A DNA stretch of 64,000 bases. It comes from Phycisphaeraceae bacterium (lineage in GTDB: Bacteria; Planctomycetota; Phycisphaerae; Phycisphaerales; Phycisphaeraceae). The DNA lies in contig JADLFV010000144.1 of the NCBI GenBank assembly GCA_020849625.1, positions 17,019 to 81,018 of the forward strand, given 5' to 3'. The position numbers were made by a program, and so were the translations under genes. A model generated the notes under the pieces. It worked only from the letters and a program-made list of their open reading frames with translations. It did no database searches and had not been told where the DNA came from. Positions 38,914 to 48,288 of the stretch are shown here, piece after piece. Within the stretch, counting starts at the first letter, position 1, and each line of letters opens with the position of its first letter.

Positions 38914-40086
38914 ATGCTGCGCCCAGCCCACATCCTGATGACGGCCGCGACGGCCCTGCTGGCCCTGGCGGTGGTCATGGTCTGGTCGGCCCGCATGACC
39001 GTGGGCGGCGAGGGCCTGGCGTTCGTGCAGCGGCAGGTGATCTATGCCGTGCTGGCCTTCGTGGCCATGCTGGTGGGAAGCCGGCTGAACGTGCGCGAGG
39101 TCTTTCGGGCCCGCGGCTTCAGCAGTCCGCTGATCATCATGCTGCTGGTCAGCTTCAGCCTGGCGGTGCTCACCCTGGTGCCGGGTATGGGCCGCAGCGT
39201 CAACGGCGCCAGCCGCTGGCTGGAGATCGGGCCCGTCAGCTTCCAGCCCAGCGAGCTGGTCAAGTGGTCGATCGTCATCGCCATGGCCTGGTGGTGCGCC
39301 CGACGCGGCGGCGTGATGCACCGTTTCGCCGACGGCCTGCTGCCGGCCCTGCTGCTGCTGGCACTGGCCGTGGGCGTGGTGGGCGCTGAGGATCTGGGCA
39401 CCTCCGCCCTGATCGCGGCCGTGGGCGCATTGGTCTTGATCGCCGGCGGCGCAAGACTGCGACACCTGATGATCTTCGTGCCACCGGCCGTCGCCGCCCT
39501 GGTCGCCATGATCATCATGGCGCCCTACCGCGTGCAGCGCGTCCTGGCCTTCCTCAATCCCTGGGACGATCCGCAGGGCGTCGGCTATCACCCGATTCAA
39601 TCGATGCTGGCCGTCACGCAGGGCGGACTGTTCGGACGCGGGCTGGGCAACGGCGTGCAGAAGTTCGGCTATCTGCCCGAAGACAGCACCGACTTCATCT
39701 TCGCCATCATCTGCGAAGAGATGGGCCTGGTCGGCGCCCTGATGGTGATCGGCGCGTACCTGGTGATCCTGTGGATCGGCCTGGGCATCGTGCGCCAGTG
39801 CCAGGACGCCTTCGGCAGATTGCTGGGACTGGGCGTGCTGCTGACCGTGGGTTTGCAGGCAGCATTGAACATCGCGGTGGTGACTGCCATGGTGCCGACC
39901 AAGGGCATCGCGTTGCCTCTGATCAGCAGTGGCGGCACCGGCTGGATCGTCACCGCCTTCGCCCTGGGCCTGGTGGCTTCACTTGACAACGCCTACGCCC
40001 TGCACATCGACGGCCGAGAGGCGTCCACTCGCACGATGACTCCGGCCACGACCGCGCCCATGTGCGGTGAAGCTGAACTCATATAG
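38914..40086 (+). CDS. ftsW: FtsW/RodA/SpoVE-family protein
   Basis: GMGRSVNGASRWLEIGPVSFQPSELVKWSIVI...LPEDSTDFIFAIICEEMGLVGAL...PTKGIALPLISSGGTGWI. Confidence 0.92.
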   Translation: MLRPAHILMTAATALLALAVVMVWSARMTVGGEGLAFVQRQVIYAVLAFVAMLVGSRLNVREVFRARGFSSPLIIMLLVSFSLAVLTLVPGMGRSVNGASRWLEIGPVSFQPSELVKWSIVIAMAWWCARRGGVMHRFADGLLPALLLLALAVGVVGAEDLGTSALIAAVGALVLIAGGARLRHLMIFVPPAVAALVAMIIMAPYRVQRVLAFLNPWDDPQGVGYHPIQSMLAVTQGGLFGRGLGNGVQKFGYLPEDSTDFIFAIICEEMGLVGALMVIGAYLVILWIGLGIVRQCQDAFGRLLGLGVLLTVGLQAALNIAVVTAMVPTKGIALPLISSGGTGWIVTAFALGLVASLDNAYALHIDGREASTRTMTPATTAPMCGEAELI

Positions 40087-40088
40087 CA

Positions 40089-40112
40089 CCGGCCTTGGCC
40101 GGGGTCTTTTTC
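40089..40112 (+). terminator. Intrinsic terminator after ftsW
   Basis: CCGGCC-TT-GGCCGG followed by GGTCTTTTTCC. Confidence 0.65.
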
Positions 40113-40142
40113 CACTGTGCTGCATCAGCCCGACGGCACCGT

Positions 40143-41105
40143 TCAGGCCGCTGCTTTGGCGTTGACGTGCGTGATATCAAAACTGGCGAACATCTTGTCG
40201 TAATCCATCTTGTCGCCCACATCGACCTTGAACATATCCGCCATGGCAAAGGCGGCATCCGAGGCGGCGTTGATGAGGCGATCGGCCTGAGACCAGTCCA
40301 CCGCGAACCAGGCGGCAGCCTGATCGACGAAACGCTTGGCGCTCTCGAAGAACTGCTCCGTGTGGCCGATCTGGATATCGACCATCAGGTCGCCGGCGAG
40401 CGAAGCCAGGGCGATGACGTGAGTCGCCCGCTGACATCGCGGCGGGGCTGCGTCGGTGTTGTAGGTATAGCGGATCTGCTCCACCAGCACGGCCGGCAGG
40501 CGCCAGGCCTCCAGCATCGCAGCCGAGACCTGGGCGTGATCGATATCCAGCGCCTCGCGTTCAGCCGCTGCCAGTTGATCGATGCGCTGCCACCGATGCT
40601 GCAGCAGCACGGTGTAGGTTTTCCTGAGCGTCACCGCCATGGCCAAGGCGCCGATGCTCTTGAGCAATCCCGCCAGTTGAGCCTCTTCGGGATTCGCGTC
40701 GCGGACATGGATGGCAATCATGCGGGCGGCCGACCCGGTGAAAAGCGAATGCCGCCAGAACCACACCGGGTCGAAGCTGGGGGCTGCCGTCTTTTTCATG
40801 TAACCGCTGAGGGAGCAGCCCACGGTCAGGTCCCTGATCTTCTTGATGCCCAGCAGGGAAACCGCCTGGTTGATCGACGACAGTTTGTGCGACAGGCCGT
40901 AGTAACTGCTGTTGACCGTTTTCAGCACCGAGGCGGCCAACTGGGCGTCCTGCGACAGGGCGTCTGCGATCTGCTCGAAACTGACGTTCGACTGATCCAG
41001 AAGATTCACGAGCTTGACGACGGCGCTGGGTAGTGCGGGCAGATCGCAACTGGACAGCAATTGATTGAGAATCGGTGATGGCCTGGACATCCCCCCCCCA
41101 TTCAA
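40143..41105 (-). CDS. HDOD-domain protein
   Basis: LPALPSAVVKLVNLLDQSNVSFEQIADALSQDAQLAASVLKTVNSSYYGLSHKLSSINQAVSLLGIKKIRDL. Confidence 0.85.
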   Translation of the reverse strand: MNGGGMSRPSPILNQLLSSCDLPALPSAVVKLVNLLDQSNVSFEQIADALSQDAQLAASVLKTVNSSYYGLSHKLSSINQAVSLLGIKKIRDLTVGCSLSGYMKKTAAPSFDPVWFWRHSLFTGSAARMIAIHVRDANPEEAQLAGLLKSIGALAMAVTLRKTYTVLLQHRWQRIDQLAAAEREALDIDHAQVSAAMLEAWRLPAVLVEQIRYTYNTDAAPPRCQRATHVIALASLAGDLMVDIQIGHTEQFFESAKRFVDQAAAWFAVDWSQADRLINAASDAAFAMADMFKVDVGDKMDYDKMFASFDITHVNAKAAA

Positions 41106-41346
41106 GCAAGGTCATGGCTCGACTGGCACCTGAATTCATCGGTGAATTTGGGATCGCTGATAAGGCGACCTTCGCATCGTGCCGCAAGGTTGGGAATCAT
41201 CGCCACCGTGGTACGCAGATGGTCCGACGGATGAGTCGGGGATGGTTTCAGATCAAACAGTCCGCAGGCAGGGGGCGAATGATTACGGGACGCAAGCCAC
41301 GACCCGTATAACTTCCGGAAAACCAGTTCCTGATGCCTGACGCGCC

Positions 41347-42882
41347 TCAGATAGAACCGTGCTGGGCAGCCTGGGCGACGACTTCCAGCATGCGTTGTTG
41401 CAGGCGGCGCAGGGCCGAGGCGCTGACCGGTGAGCGGTAATCGTTGAACAGAATGCTGAAGGCAAAGCGGCGATCGTTCGGCGTCGGCTGCGGCTGGTCC
41501 GAGGGTGACAGCTCGCTGTCGGCATCGGTGTCTTCATCGGCATCGTCCTGAATGTCGCCGGGTGGAACGAGCATGTAACCCGAGAGCGTGCAGACGCCGT
41601 TAATGTAGCCGCTCTTACCGAAGACCTGGCCGGGGAATGTCTGGAAGCGTCGCTCCAGCGTGCCGTTTTCGCCGCCCTCGGCCAGGCTCTGGCGGTACAT
41701 CGGGCCCAGGCGCGGATCGCGGTCCATCACGTACAGCAGCTTCACCAGCAGGCCGGCCGTGACGCGGTTGTCGCGCGACAGGCCCGAGCCGTCAGCGATG
41801 GTCAAGGCGGCGGCGGCGGTGCCCAGCATCAGGTGCAGTTCCTGGCGCATGGCTGCGGCGCCGTTGGACCAACTGCCCGACTCGCCGGTGCGGGCGCAGC
41901 CGACGCGCTTGAACAGCGACTCGGCGAACATGTTCTGCGAATCCTGGTTGGTGCGCTCCAGCACCAGTTGCATGGTGGTGGTCACGCGGTGCAGCGGCTG
42001 ATAGTCACCGGCCAGCTCCTGCGGCTGAAAGCGGCGGACCTTGTCCACGGTAATCCCCACCTTGTGCAATCGGTTGCGAAATACGTCGGCGAACACCAGC
42101 GGCGGATCGTGAAAGGTGATGCTGTAGGGCGCGGACTGGCGGTTGCGGATCTGGCCGCTGAAGATCATCTCGTTGGTGCCGGGGCGGCGGTCGCGGATGA
42201 TGTCATCGCGCGAGCCGGTGGTGGCCCGGTTGACGATGGTGACGCCGGGAGCCTGCGGGAACAGGCTGATGCGCGGGCTCTGGCCCGCCACCGTGGGCGT
42301 GACGATCACGTCGAAGCAGTTGCGGTAGAAGTTCAGACCCGCCACCTCCGCCCCGCTCATGGTCACCAGGTCGCCGGTCTCCCAACCGGGATGCACGAAC
42401 TGCTGATCGAACACGCGGTCGTCCACGATCAGTTCGCTGAAGCGGGTTTGTCCGGTGCTCTTGACCGCGGCCACCCACTGATCGAGCAGGTCATCGACGC
42501 GCAAGGCGTGCCGCTCCAGCAGCACCGGATCGCCGAAGGCTGGATCGCCGTCCGCGATGACCACCAGTGTGTCACCGGGCCCCGATTCGCTGCGGGTTCG
42601 GCCCAACTCGGTGGTGAACTCGTAGTCCGGTCCCAGCACGCGCAAGGCCACAGCCGTGGTGAACAGCTTCATGTTGCTGGCCGGCAGCAGCGGATCCTCC
42701 GCGTGATCCTCCGCCACGACCTGCCCGCTGTCCAGGTCCATCACGCAGAAGCCCCAGGTGGCCTGGCCCAGGTCGGCATTGGAGACCATCTGGCGCAACT
42801 GCATGCTCAGCGCCTGCGCCCATGCCGACGACGAGAAACCCAGAACCAGCCAGAGCAGAACCATCCAACGTGCTTCGATCAT
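41347..42882 (-). CDS. dacB: D-alanyl-D-alanine carboxypeptidase/endopeptidase (PBP4/DacB family)
   Basis: DPLLPASNMKLFTTAVALRVLGPDYEF; DGSGLSRDNRVT. Confidence 0.9.
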   Translation of the reverse strand: MIEARWMVLLWLVLGFSSSAWAQALSMQLRQMVSNADLGQATWGFCVMDLDSGQVVAEDHAEDPLLPASNMKLFTTAVALRVLGPDYEFTTELGRTRSESGPGDTLVVIADGDPAFGDPVLLERHALRVDDLLDQWVAAVKSTGQTRFSELIVDDRVFDQQFVHPGWETGDLVTMSGAEVAGLNFYRNCFDVIVTPTVAGQSPRISLFPQAPGVTIVNRATTGSRDDIIRDRRPGTNEMIFSGQIRNRQSAPYSITFHDPPLVFADVFRNRLHKVGITVDKVRRFQPQELAGDYQPLHRVTTTMQLVLERTNQDSQNMFAESLFKRVGCARTGESGSWSNGAAAMRQELHLMLGTAAAALTIADGSGLSRDNRVTAGLLVKLLYVMDRDPRLGPMYRQSLAEGGENGTLERRFQTFPGQVFGKSGYINGVCTLSGYMLVPPGDIQDDADEDTDADSELSPSDQPQPTPNDRRFAFSILFNDYRSPVSASALRRLQQRMLEVVAQAAQHGSI

Positions 42883-42937
42883 GAATCACTTCCTCAAAAT
42901 CATCCGAGATGGTTGATTGTATCCGTCCCTGTTGAAG

Positions 42938-44116
42938 TCATGTTCGCCGCGCCAGCATCTGCGTGTAGAGGTCATCGTAGGCCCGGTGCATGGTCTGCTG
43001 GTTGAAGTAGCGCTTGAGTCTGCGCAGCCCGGCAGCGCCCATAGCAGCTCGCAGGTGCGGATCGGTCAGCAGTGTGATGATGTTGTCCGCCAGGTTGCGG
43101 GGGTCGCGTCGCGGCGAGAGCAGGCCGTTGCGGCCATGATCCACCACCTCCGGATTGCCCCCGACCCGCGTGGCGCAGATCGCCAGACCGGCCGCCATCG
43201 CCTCCAGCAGCGTCACACTGATCCCTTCGCTCAGGCTCGACAGCAGAAACAGGTCCGCCCCCGGAAGTAGTTCATTTACGTCGTTGCGTACGCCCATGAA
43301 AATCACGCGCCCGCCCAACTCCAACTGCTCGACCTGCCGGCGGGCCTGCTCCATCAGTTCACCTTCGCCGACCAGCACCAGCTTCGCCCGCGGCACCTGT
43401 TGAGCGACGAAGGCGAAAGCGTGGATGGCGGTTTCGTGATCCTTGACCGGATGAAAGCGGGCCACCTGTATCAGCACCAGGTCGTGCCGATCGACGCCCA
43501 TGCGCTTGCGCGCCTCGCGGCGTTGAGCGGGGGCGTTTTCGGTGACACTTCCGGGGGCGGGGGCGGGGATGCCGTTGTGGATGACATCGATGCGATGCAG
43601 ATCGATGCCTTCATTTTCTGCCAACGCCTGGCGAATGAACTGCCCCACCGCGGTGACTCGATCGCGGCGTCCCAGCAGCAGGCGGTTGGCCAGCAGATGG
43701 CTGACCTTCCGGGAATCGGGATAGTGGCGGCCGTGCTCGGTGAACAAGATGTGGCCGCGGAAGCCGCCGGGCATCCAGCGCGACAGGGCGGCATAGAAGA
43801 ACGGCGTGTACTGATGGGCGTGCAGCAGATCGATGCCGTGCTTTCGCGCCGCGCGGCCGAGGCGGCGAGCCACGGAGCAGTCGATGCCAGGCCGGCGACC
43901 CATGGCTTCGATGGCGAAACCCTCATCGCGCATTTGATCCGCCATCGAGCGCGGGGCGGCATCAACCGGGGTCACAGACCCCGGCTCAGTTTCATCCAGA
44001 CACAGGAAGACAAAGCGATAACGATCGCCCAGCTTGCGGGCCAACTCGGCGGCCAGCACTTCCGCCCCAGCCAGGGCCAGCCGGTGCAGCACGTGCCCGA
44101 TGACCGGCTTGGGCAT
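42938..44116 (-). CDS. GT4-family glycosyltransferase with repeat-derived insertions
   Basis: HAHQYTPFFYAALSRW, LLSSLSEGISVTLLEAMAAGLAICATRVGGNPEVV. Confidence 0.9.
   Translation of the reverse strand: MPKPVIGHVLHRLALAGAEVLAAELARKLGDRYRFVFLCLDETEPGSVTPVDAAPRSMADQMRDEGFAIEAMGRRPGIDCSVARRLGRAARKHGIDLLHAHQYTPFFYAALSRWMPGGFRGHILFTEHGRHYPDSRKVSHLLANRLLLGRRDRVTAVGQFIRQALAENEGIDLHRIDVIHNGIPAPAPGSVTENAPAQRREARKRMGVDRHDLVLIQVARFHPVKDHETAIHAFAFVAQQVPRAKLVLVGEGELMEQARRQVEQLELGGRVIFMGVRNDVNELLPGADLFLLSSLSEGISVTLLEAMAAGLAICATRVGGNPEVVDHGRNGLLSPRRDPRNLADNIITLLTDPHLRAAMGAAGLRRLKRYFNQQTMHRAYDDLYTQMLARRT
43966..43987. repeat. In-frame palindromic element CCGGGGTCACAGACCCCGGCTC
   Basis: Identical to 18753..18774; translated as EPGSVTPV in both host genes. 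Confidence 0.95.
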
Positions 44117-44195
44117 CGAACCACGTTCATGTCGGTGCGTGATCATTGTCGCCAACATCGGTCAGCGCTCGGATCGGGCGTGAAACGGCAACCGA

Positions 44196-45613
44196 TCACA
44201 GCAACGGATCACCGGCCGACCGCCGCCACTGGGCCAACTGCTCTTGCAGGTAATGCTGCACCGCGGACATCGAACCGTGCCCGAACAGGTTCTGCGTCTC
44301 GTGCGGGTCTTCGATCAGGTCGTACAGCTCCCACTCGCCGGTGACGTGCCAGATGAGCTTGTGGGTGGCGCTGCGCACCATGCGCTGCTGGTAGCCGCGC
44401 CCGGCGTTGCCATCGTAACTGGCGAACACCTCCCCCCCGGAAGTCCCGCCCCCGGAAGACTTACCGGCCGCCATGGCCGCCAGGTTGCTGCCTGCGGGTG
44501 TTGGAACATCACAGAACTGAAGCATGGCCGCGGCCAGATCGCTGTGACTGGTCAGCTCCGTCACCTGCCGCGCCGAGCCGGGACCGGGCGGCTTGACGAT
44601 CAGCGGCACGCGCACGGCCGGGTCGTACAGGCACATCTTCTGGAACATGCCGCGGCTGCCCAGCATCTCGCCGTGGTCGGCGGTGAACACGATGGCCGCC
44701 TGCTCAAACCAGCCGCGCCGCTCCAGGGCCCGCAGCACCTGACCCATGCAGTCATCCAGCAGCGCCACCATGCCCAGGTACGCCGCCCACGCCTGCCGCC
44801 AGCCCTGTTCGCTCACGTGCGCTCCCAGTTGCCCGGGAATGTTGGCCAGACTGTTGACCGGCGAACCGGACAGCCACTTGCCCACCGTGGGCGGCAACTC
44901 GATGGTTTCCGGATCGTACATCTCCAGCCACTTGCGCGGGGCCCACAGCGGCGGATGCGCCAGCCAGAAATGGCAAAGCAGCGCCAGCGGCCGCTCATCG
45001 ACGTAGCCGCTGATCATCTGCGCCGCCTGCTGGGCGATCAGGCGATCGAGAAACAGCTCCTCGCGCAGGGGAAACACGCCCACGCGGGACGAGGCGGCGC
45101 TGAAGATCAAGGGCTTGGCGTTGTCGTAGTCCAGCACCGGATCGCGCATGGCGTTCAGATCGCCCAGCATTAATCCGCGCTGCCGCAGCGCTTCGTGATA
45201 CTGCCCCACCGAAGCCGGGCCCACGAACTCAACGCCGGGAAGTTTTTCCGGCAGCGGCGGGTCGCTGCGCAAATGCGGGATGCCCACGTGCACCACGCGG
45301 TAGCCGGCCTCAACCAGCTTCTGCTGAAACAGCGGCACTTCCGGGGGCAGCGTGGCGTAGGGCATCTCATCGCGGGTCCAGCCGTTGATCAGCACGCCGT
45401 GGCGGAACGGTTCGGTACCACTGTAGATCGAGGCCCGGGCGGGCATGCCCTGGGGACAGTTGGTGAAGTGGCGATGGAAGACCGTGGCGTACCGGGAAAG
45501 CACATCCAGGTGCGGTGTGCGAGCCAGCCCGCCCAGCACGTCGGCGCGCAACTGTGTCGCCAGCAGCAGCAACAAGGGCGGCTTACTCTGCGAAGCGGAG
45601 GGTTGATCCATCA
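44196..45613 (-). CDS. Sulfatase-like protein (alkaline phosphatase superfamily) with degenerate active-site motif
   Basis: HFTNCPQGMPARASIYSGTEPFRHGVL; AAIVFTADHGEMLGSRGMFQKMCLYDPAVRVPLIVKPPG; start taken at MDQPSAS. Confidence 0.85.
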
Positions 45614-45647
45614 GCCGCAGCGTAACCTCGCTACCATAGGCTCCGCA

Positions 45648-45941
45648 ATGGCCGGCATATTGGAAGCAAGTGAAAATGGCATCCTGCTGCACGTGAAGGT
45701 GGTGCCGGGCGCCAGCCGATCCTCGGTGGCGGGGGTGCTGGGCGATCGGCTGAAGCTGCGCGTGGCTGCCCCGCCCGAGGACGGCAAAGCCAACGCCGCG
45801 GTGGTGGACCTGCTCAGCGCGGTCCTGGGTGTGCCGGCCCGGGACATCGAGTTGATCGCGGGCCACAGCCGCCCGCAGAAGACGCTTCGGATCACGGGCC
45901 TGAATGTTGCTATGCTCCGCGACCGATTGGGATTGCTCTGA
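45648..45941 (+). CDS. DUF167/YggU-family protein
   Basis: LHVKVVPGASRSSVAGVLGDRLKLRVAAPPEDGKANAAVVDLLS. Confidence 0.9.
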   Translation: MAGILEASENGILLHVKVVPGASRSSVAGVLGDRLKLRVAAPPEDGKANAAVVDLLSAVLGVPARDIELIAGHSRPQKTLRITGLNVAMLRDRLGLL

Positions 45942-46891
45942 TGCACACCGCCCTGCTCTACAGCGAACGATTTCTCCAGCACGACACGGGCCCGGACCAC
46001 CCCGAGCGACCCGACCGCCTGCGGGCGGTGGTGGACTGGCTCAACGAAGGGCGCTGCCTCTGGGACTGGTTCGAGCACATGCCCTTTGAGCCGGCCGACC
46101 CCGACGCCCCGCTGATGCTGCACGATCCGGTCTATGTCCGTCGTCTTCAGGCAGCCTGCGAAACCGGCGAACGCTACATTGATTCGCCCGACTCGGCCAT
46201 CTGCCCGCTCAGTTACGACATTGCCCTGCTGGCACTGGGCGCGGTGCTGACCGCCACCGATGCGGTGATGGCCCGCAAGGTGCACAACGCCTTCTGCCTC
46301 ATCCGCCCGCCCGGGCATCATGCCGAGCGCGATCGCTCGATGGGCTTCTGCCTGTTCAACAATCCGGCCCTGGCGGCCGAGCACATGATCCGTCACCACA
46401 AGCTGCAGCGCGTGGCGGTGGTCGATTTCGACGTGCATCACTGCAACGGCACGCAGCACCTGTTCGAGGAACGGGCCGACGTGCTGGTGGCTTCCGTGCA
46501 TCGCGATCCGACCCATTTTTATCCCGGCACCGGCTTCGCGGATGAGCGCGGCCATGGAGCGGGCGAGGGTTACACACTCAACGTGCCGCTACCGGCCGGC
46601 AGCGGTGATGGGGCCTACCGCGAGGCGTTCGAGCAGAAGATCCTGCCCGCCCTGGAGGAATACCAGCCGCAGGCCATGATCATCTCCGCGGGTTTTGATC
46701 CCGCCACGGCCGATCCCATCGGGGGCATGAAGGTGAGCAACGACGGCTTCGAGTGGATGAGCCGGGAGTTGTTGAGCCAGGCCCGCAAGCACAGCGAAGG
46801 GCGTGTGGTGGCCGTGCTGGAAGGCGGCTATGATCTGGCCGCTCTGGCCCGCGGGACCGAACGCCTGCTCCAGCAGCTACAATCCGCATGA
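45941..46891 (+). CDS. Histone deacetylase/AcuC-like deacetylase
   Basis: HPERPDRLRAV, RPPGHHAERDRSMGFCLFNN, VVDFDVHHCNGTQHLF, SAGFDPATADPIGG. Confidence 0.93.
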   Translation: MHTALLYSERFLQHDTGPDHPERPDRLRAVVDWLNEGRCLWDWFEHMPFEPADPDAPLMLHDPVYVRRLQAACETGERYIDSPDSAICPLSYDIALLALGAVLTATDAVMARKVHNAFCLIRPPGHHAERDRSMGFCLFNNPALAAEHMIRHHKLQRVAVVDFDVHHCNGTQHLFEERADVLVASVHRDPTHFYPGTGFADERGHGAGEGYTLNVPLPAGSGDGAYREAFEQKILPALEEYQPQAMIISAGFDPATADPIGGMKVSNDGFEWMSRELLSQARKHSEGRVVAVLEGGYDLAALARGTERLLQQLQSA

Positions 46892-46903
46892 TCCGTTGTT
46901 GAT

Positions 46904-47566
46904 GTGCGTAACATCTTCGCCCCTGTCGCCATCGTTTGCACTCTGTTGCCGATCTATCTTCTGATGACTGCAAAACCATCCCCGGCTCGCAACGTCCCGA
47001 CGCAAGACGCCGACACCGATCACAACCGCCACCTGGTTGGACGCAAACCTTCCGGGGGCGGCCCGACGCAGGACGCCGACACCGCTCTCAACCGCCAGCC
47101 CTGGTACAGCCCGGGTCTGAACTTTTCCTGCACGCAGTGCGGCAACTGCTGCACGGGAGCGGCGGGCGTGGTGTACATCACCGAGGAAGAAGGCCGCAAA
47201 ATAGCCGATCATTTGGGCATCGACGCCGCCAGTTTCTTTCAGCTTTACGCTGAGCATCGTTACGGGAAATGGACGCTCAAGGAACGCCTGCACCCCGACC
47301 GCGGCTACGACTGCATCTTCCTCGACTTCGACAAGTCCACCGGCAAGGCCCTCTGCCGCGTACATGCCGCCCGCCCGACGCAGTGCTGGTCCTGGCCCTT
47401 CTGGCCCAGCAATCTCAAGAACGAAAAAGCCTGGAACAAGGCTGCCAAAAACTGCCCCGGCATGCGCAAGGGCGGCCACGCCCGGCAACGCGAAAAAAAC
47501 TCCGGCCAGTTCTATCCCGTCGAGCAGATTCGCGTGATCCTCGAAAAAAATCCTCCGGGACTGTAA
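46904..47566 (+). CDS. YkgJ-family Cys-cluster protein with repeat-bearing N-terminal extension
   Basis: WYSPGLNFSCTQCGNCCTGAAGVVYITEEEGRKIADHLGID; PTRPTQCWSWPFWP-type C-term. Confidence 0.8.
   Translation: MRNIFAPVAIVCTLLPIYLLMTAKPSPARNVPTQDADTDHNRHLVGRKPSGGGPTQDADTALNRQPWYSPGLNFSCTQCGNCCTGAAGVVYITEEEGRKIADHLGIDAASFFQLYAEHRYGKWTLKERLHPDRGYDCIFLDFDKSTGKALCRVHAARPTQCWSWPFWPSNLKNEKAWNKAAKNCPGMRKGGHARQREKNSGQFYPVEQIRVILEKNPPGL
46996..47097 (+). repeat. 66-bp-period direct repeat CCCGACGCARGACGCCGACACCG..CAACCGCCA
   Basis: Two copies starting at 46996 and 47062, encoding PTQDADTDHNRH and PTQDADTALNRQ. Confidence 0.85.
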
Positions 47567-47613
47567 CCGGGGTCACAGACCCCGACTCCGAGCCGGACTC
47601 TGTGAGTCCGGCT
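47567..47613. repeat. Two adjacent ACA/TGT-loop hairpins after the YkgJ stop codon
   Basis: CCGGGGTC-ACA-GACCCCG then AGCCGGACTC-TGT-GAGTCCGGCT. Confidence 0.9.
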
Positions 47614-47627
47614 AACATCCATCTGCC

Positions 47628-48182
47628 ATGCCCGACCCCTGGCCCACCTGGTTCGCCGCTGCCGTTCGACCCGACGTGGATGCCGCCCTGCGCGATTTCT
47701 ACGGCCAACTCGATGCAGTGATCGCCGCCCGCCGCCCCGTCTGCAACCAGTCCGGCCGCTGCTGCAACTTCGACGCCTTCGGCCACAAGCTCTACGTCAC
47801 CGCTTTGGAAATCGCGTGGTTCATTCGCATGGCAGATCGCAAATGGCAGATGGCAGATGGACAAGACAATCCACCGCCCGACACACGGCTGCCCGTCCTT
47901 TCAATCAAAAATCCTCAATCAAAAATCAAACATCTCCCCACTTGTCCCTACCAAATCAACAACCTCTGCACCGCTCATGCCATCCGCCCCATGGGTTGCC
48001 GCGTGTTCTTCTGTCAGCAGGGCACGCAGGACTGGCAGCAGCAGACTTACGAGCGATTCCTGACGCAGTTGATCGCCCTGCACCAGCGCTTCGCATTGCC
48101 CTATCTCTATCTCGAATGGCGCAGCGGCCTGGACGAGGCCCTGGCGGCGCGGGATTGCTTTTCGCCTTCACCACGCCCATAA
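47628..48182 (+). CDS. Second YkgJ-family Cys-cluster protein with internal repeat insertion
   Basis: PVCNQSGRCCNFDAFGHKLYVTALEIAWF....CPYQINNLCTAHAIRPMGCRVFFCQ. Confidence 0.85.
   Translation: MPDPWPTWFAAAVRPDVDAALRDFYGQLDAVIAARRPVCNQSGRCCNFDAFGHKLYVTALEIAWFIRMADRKWQMADGQDNPPPDTRLPVLSIKNPQSKIKHLPTCPYQINNLCTAHAIRPMGCRVFFCQQGTQDWQQQTYERFLTQLIALHQRFALPYLYLEWRSGLDEALAARDCFSPSPRP
47829..47933. repeat. Mini-repeats inside the YkgJ gene: ATGGCAGATSGCAAATGGCAGATGG and TCAATCAAAAATCCTCAATCAAAAATC
   Basis: Low-GC tandem units, in frame; related sequence (reverse complement) at 63652..63693. Confidence 0.85.
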
Positions 48183-48288
48183 TGCTCCGTTCCCCGTTGA
48201 GGTACCGGCCCATGCAAACAGGGCCAGGCGTGGGTCAACGGGGCTGCGAACTTCCCCACGCCCCCGACCAACCCCAGGAGCGTGGGCC

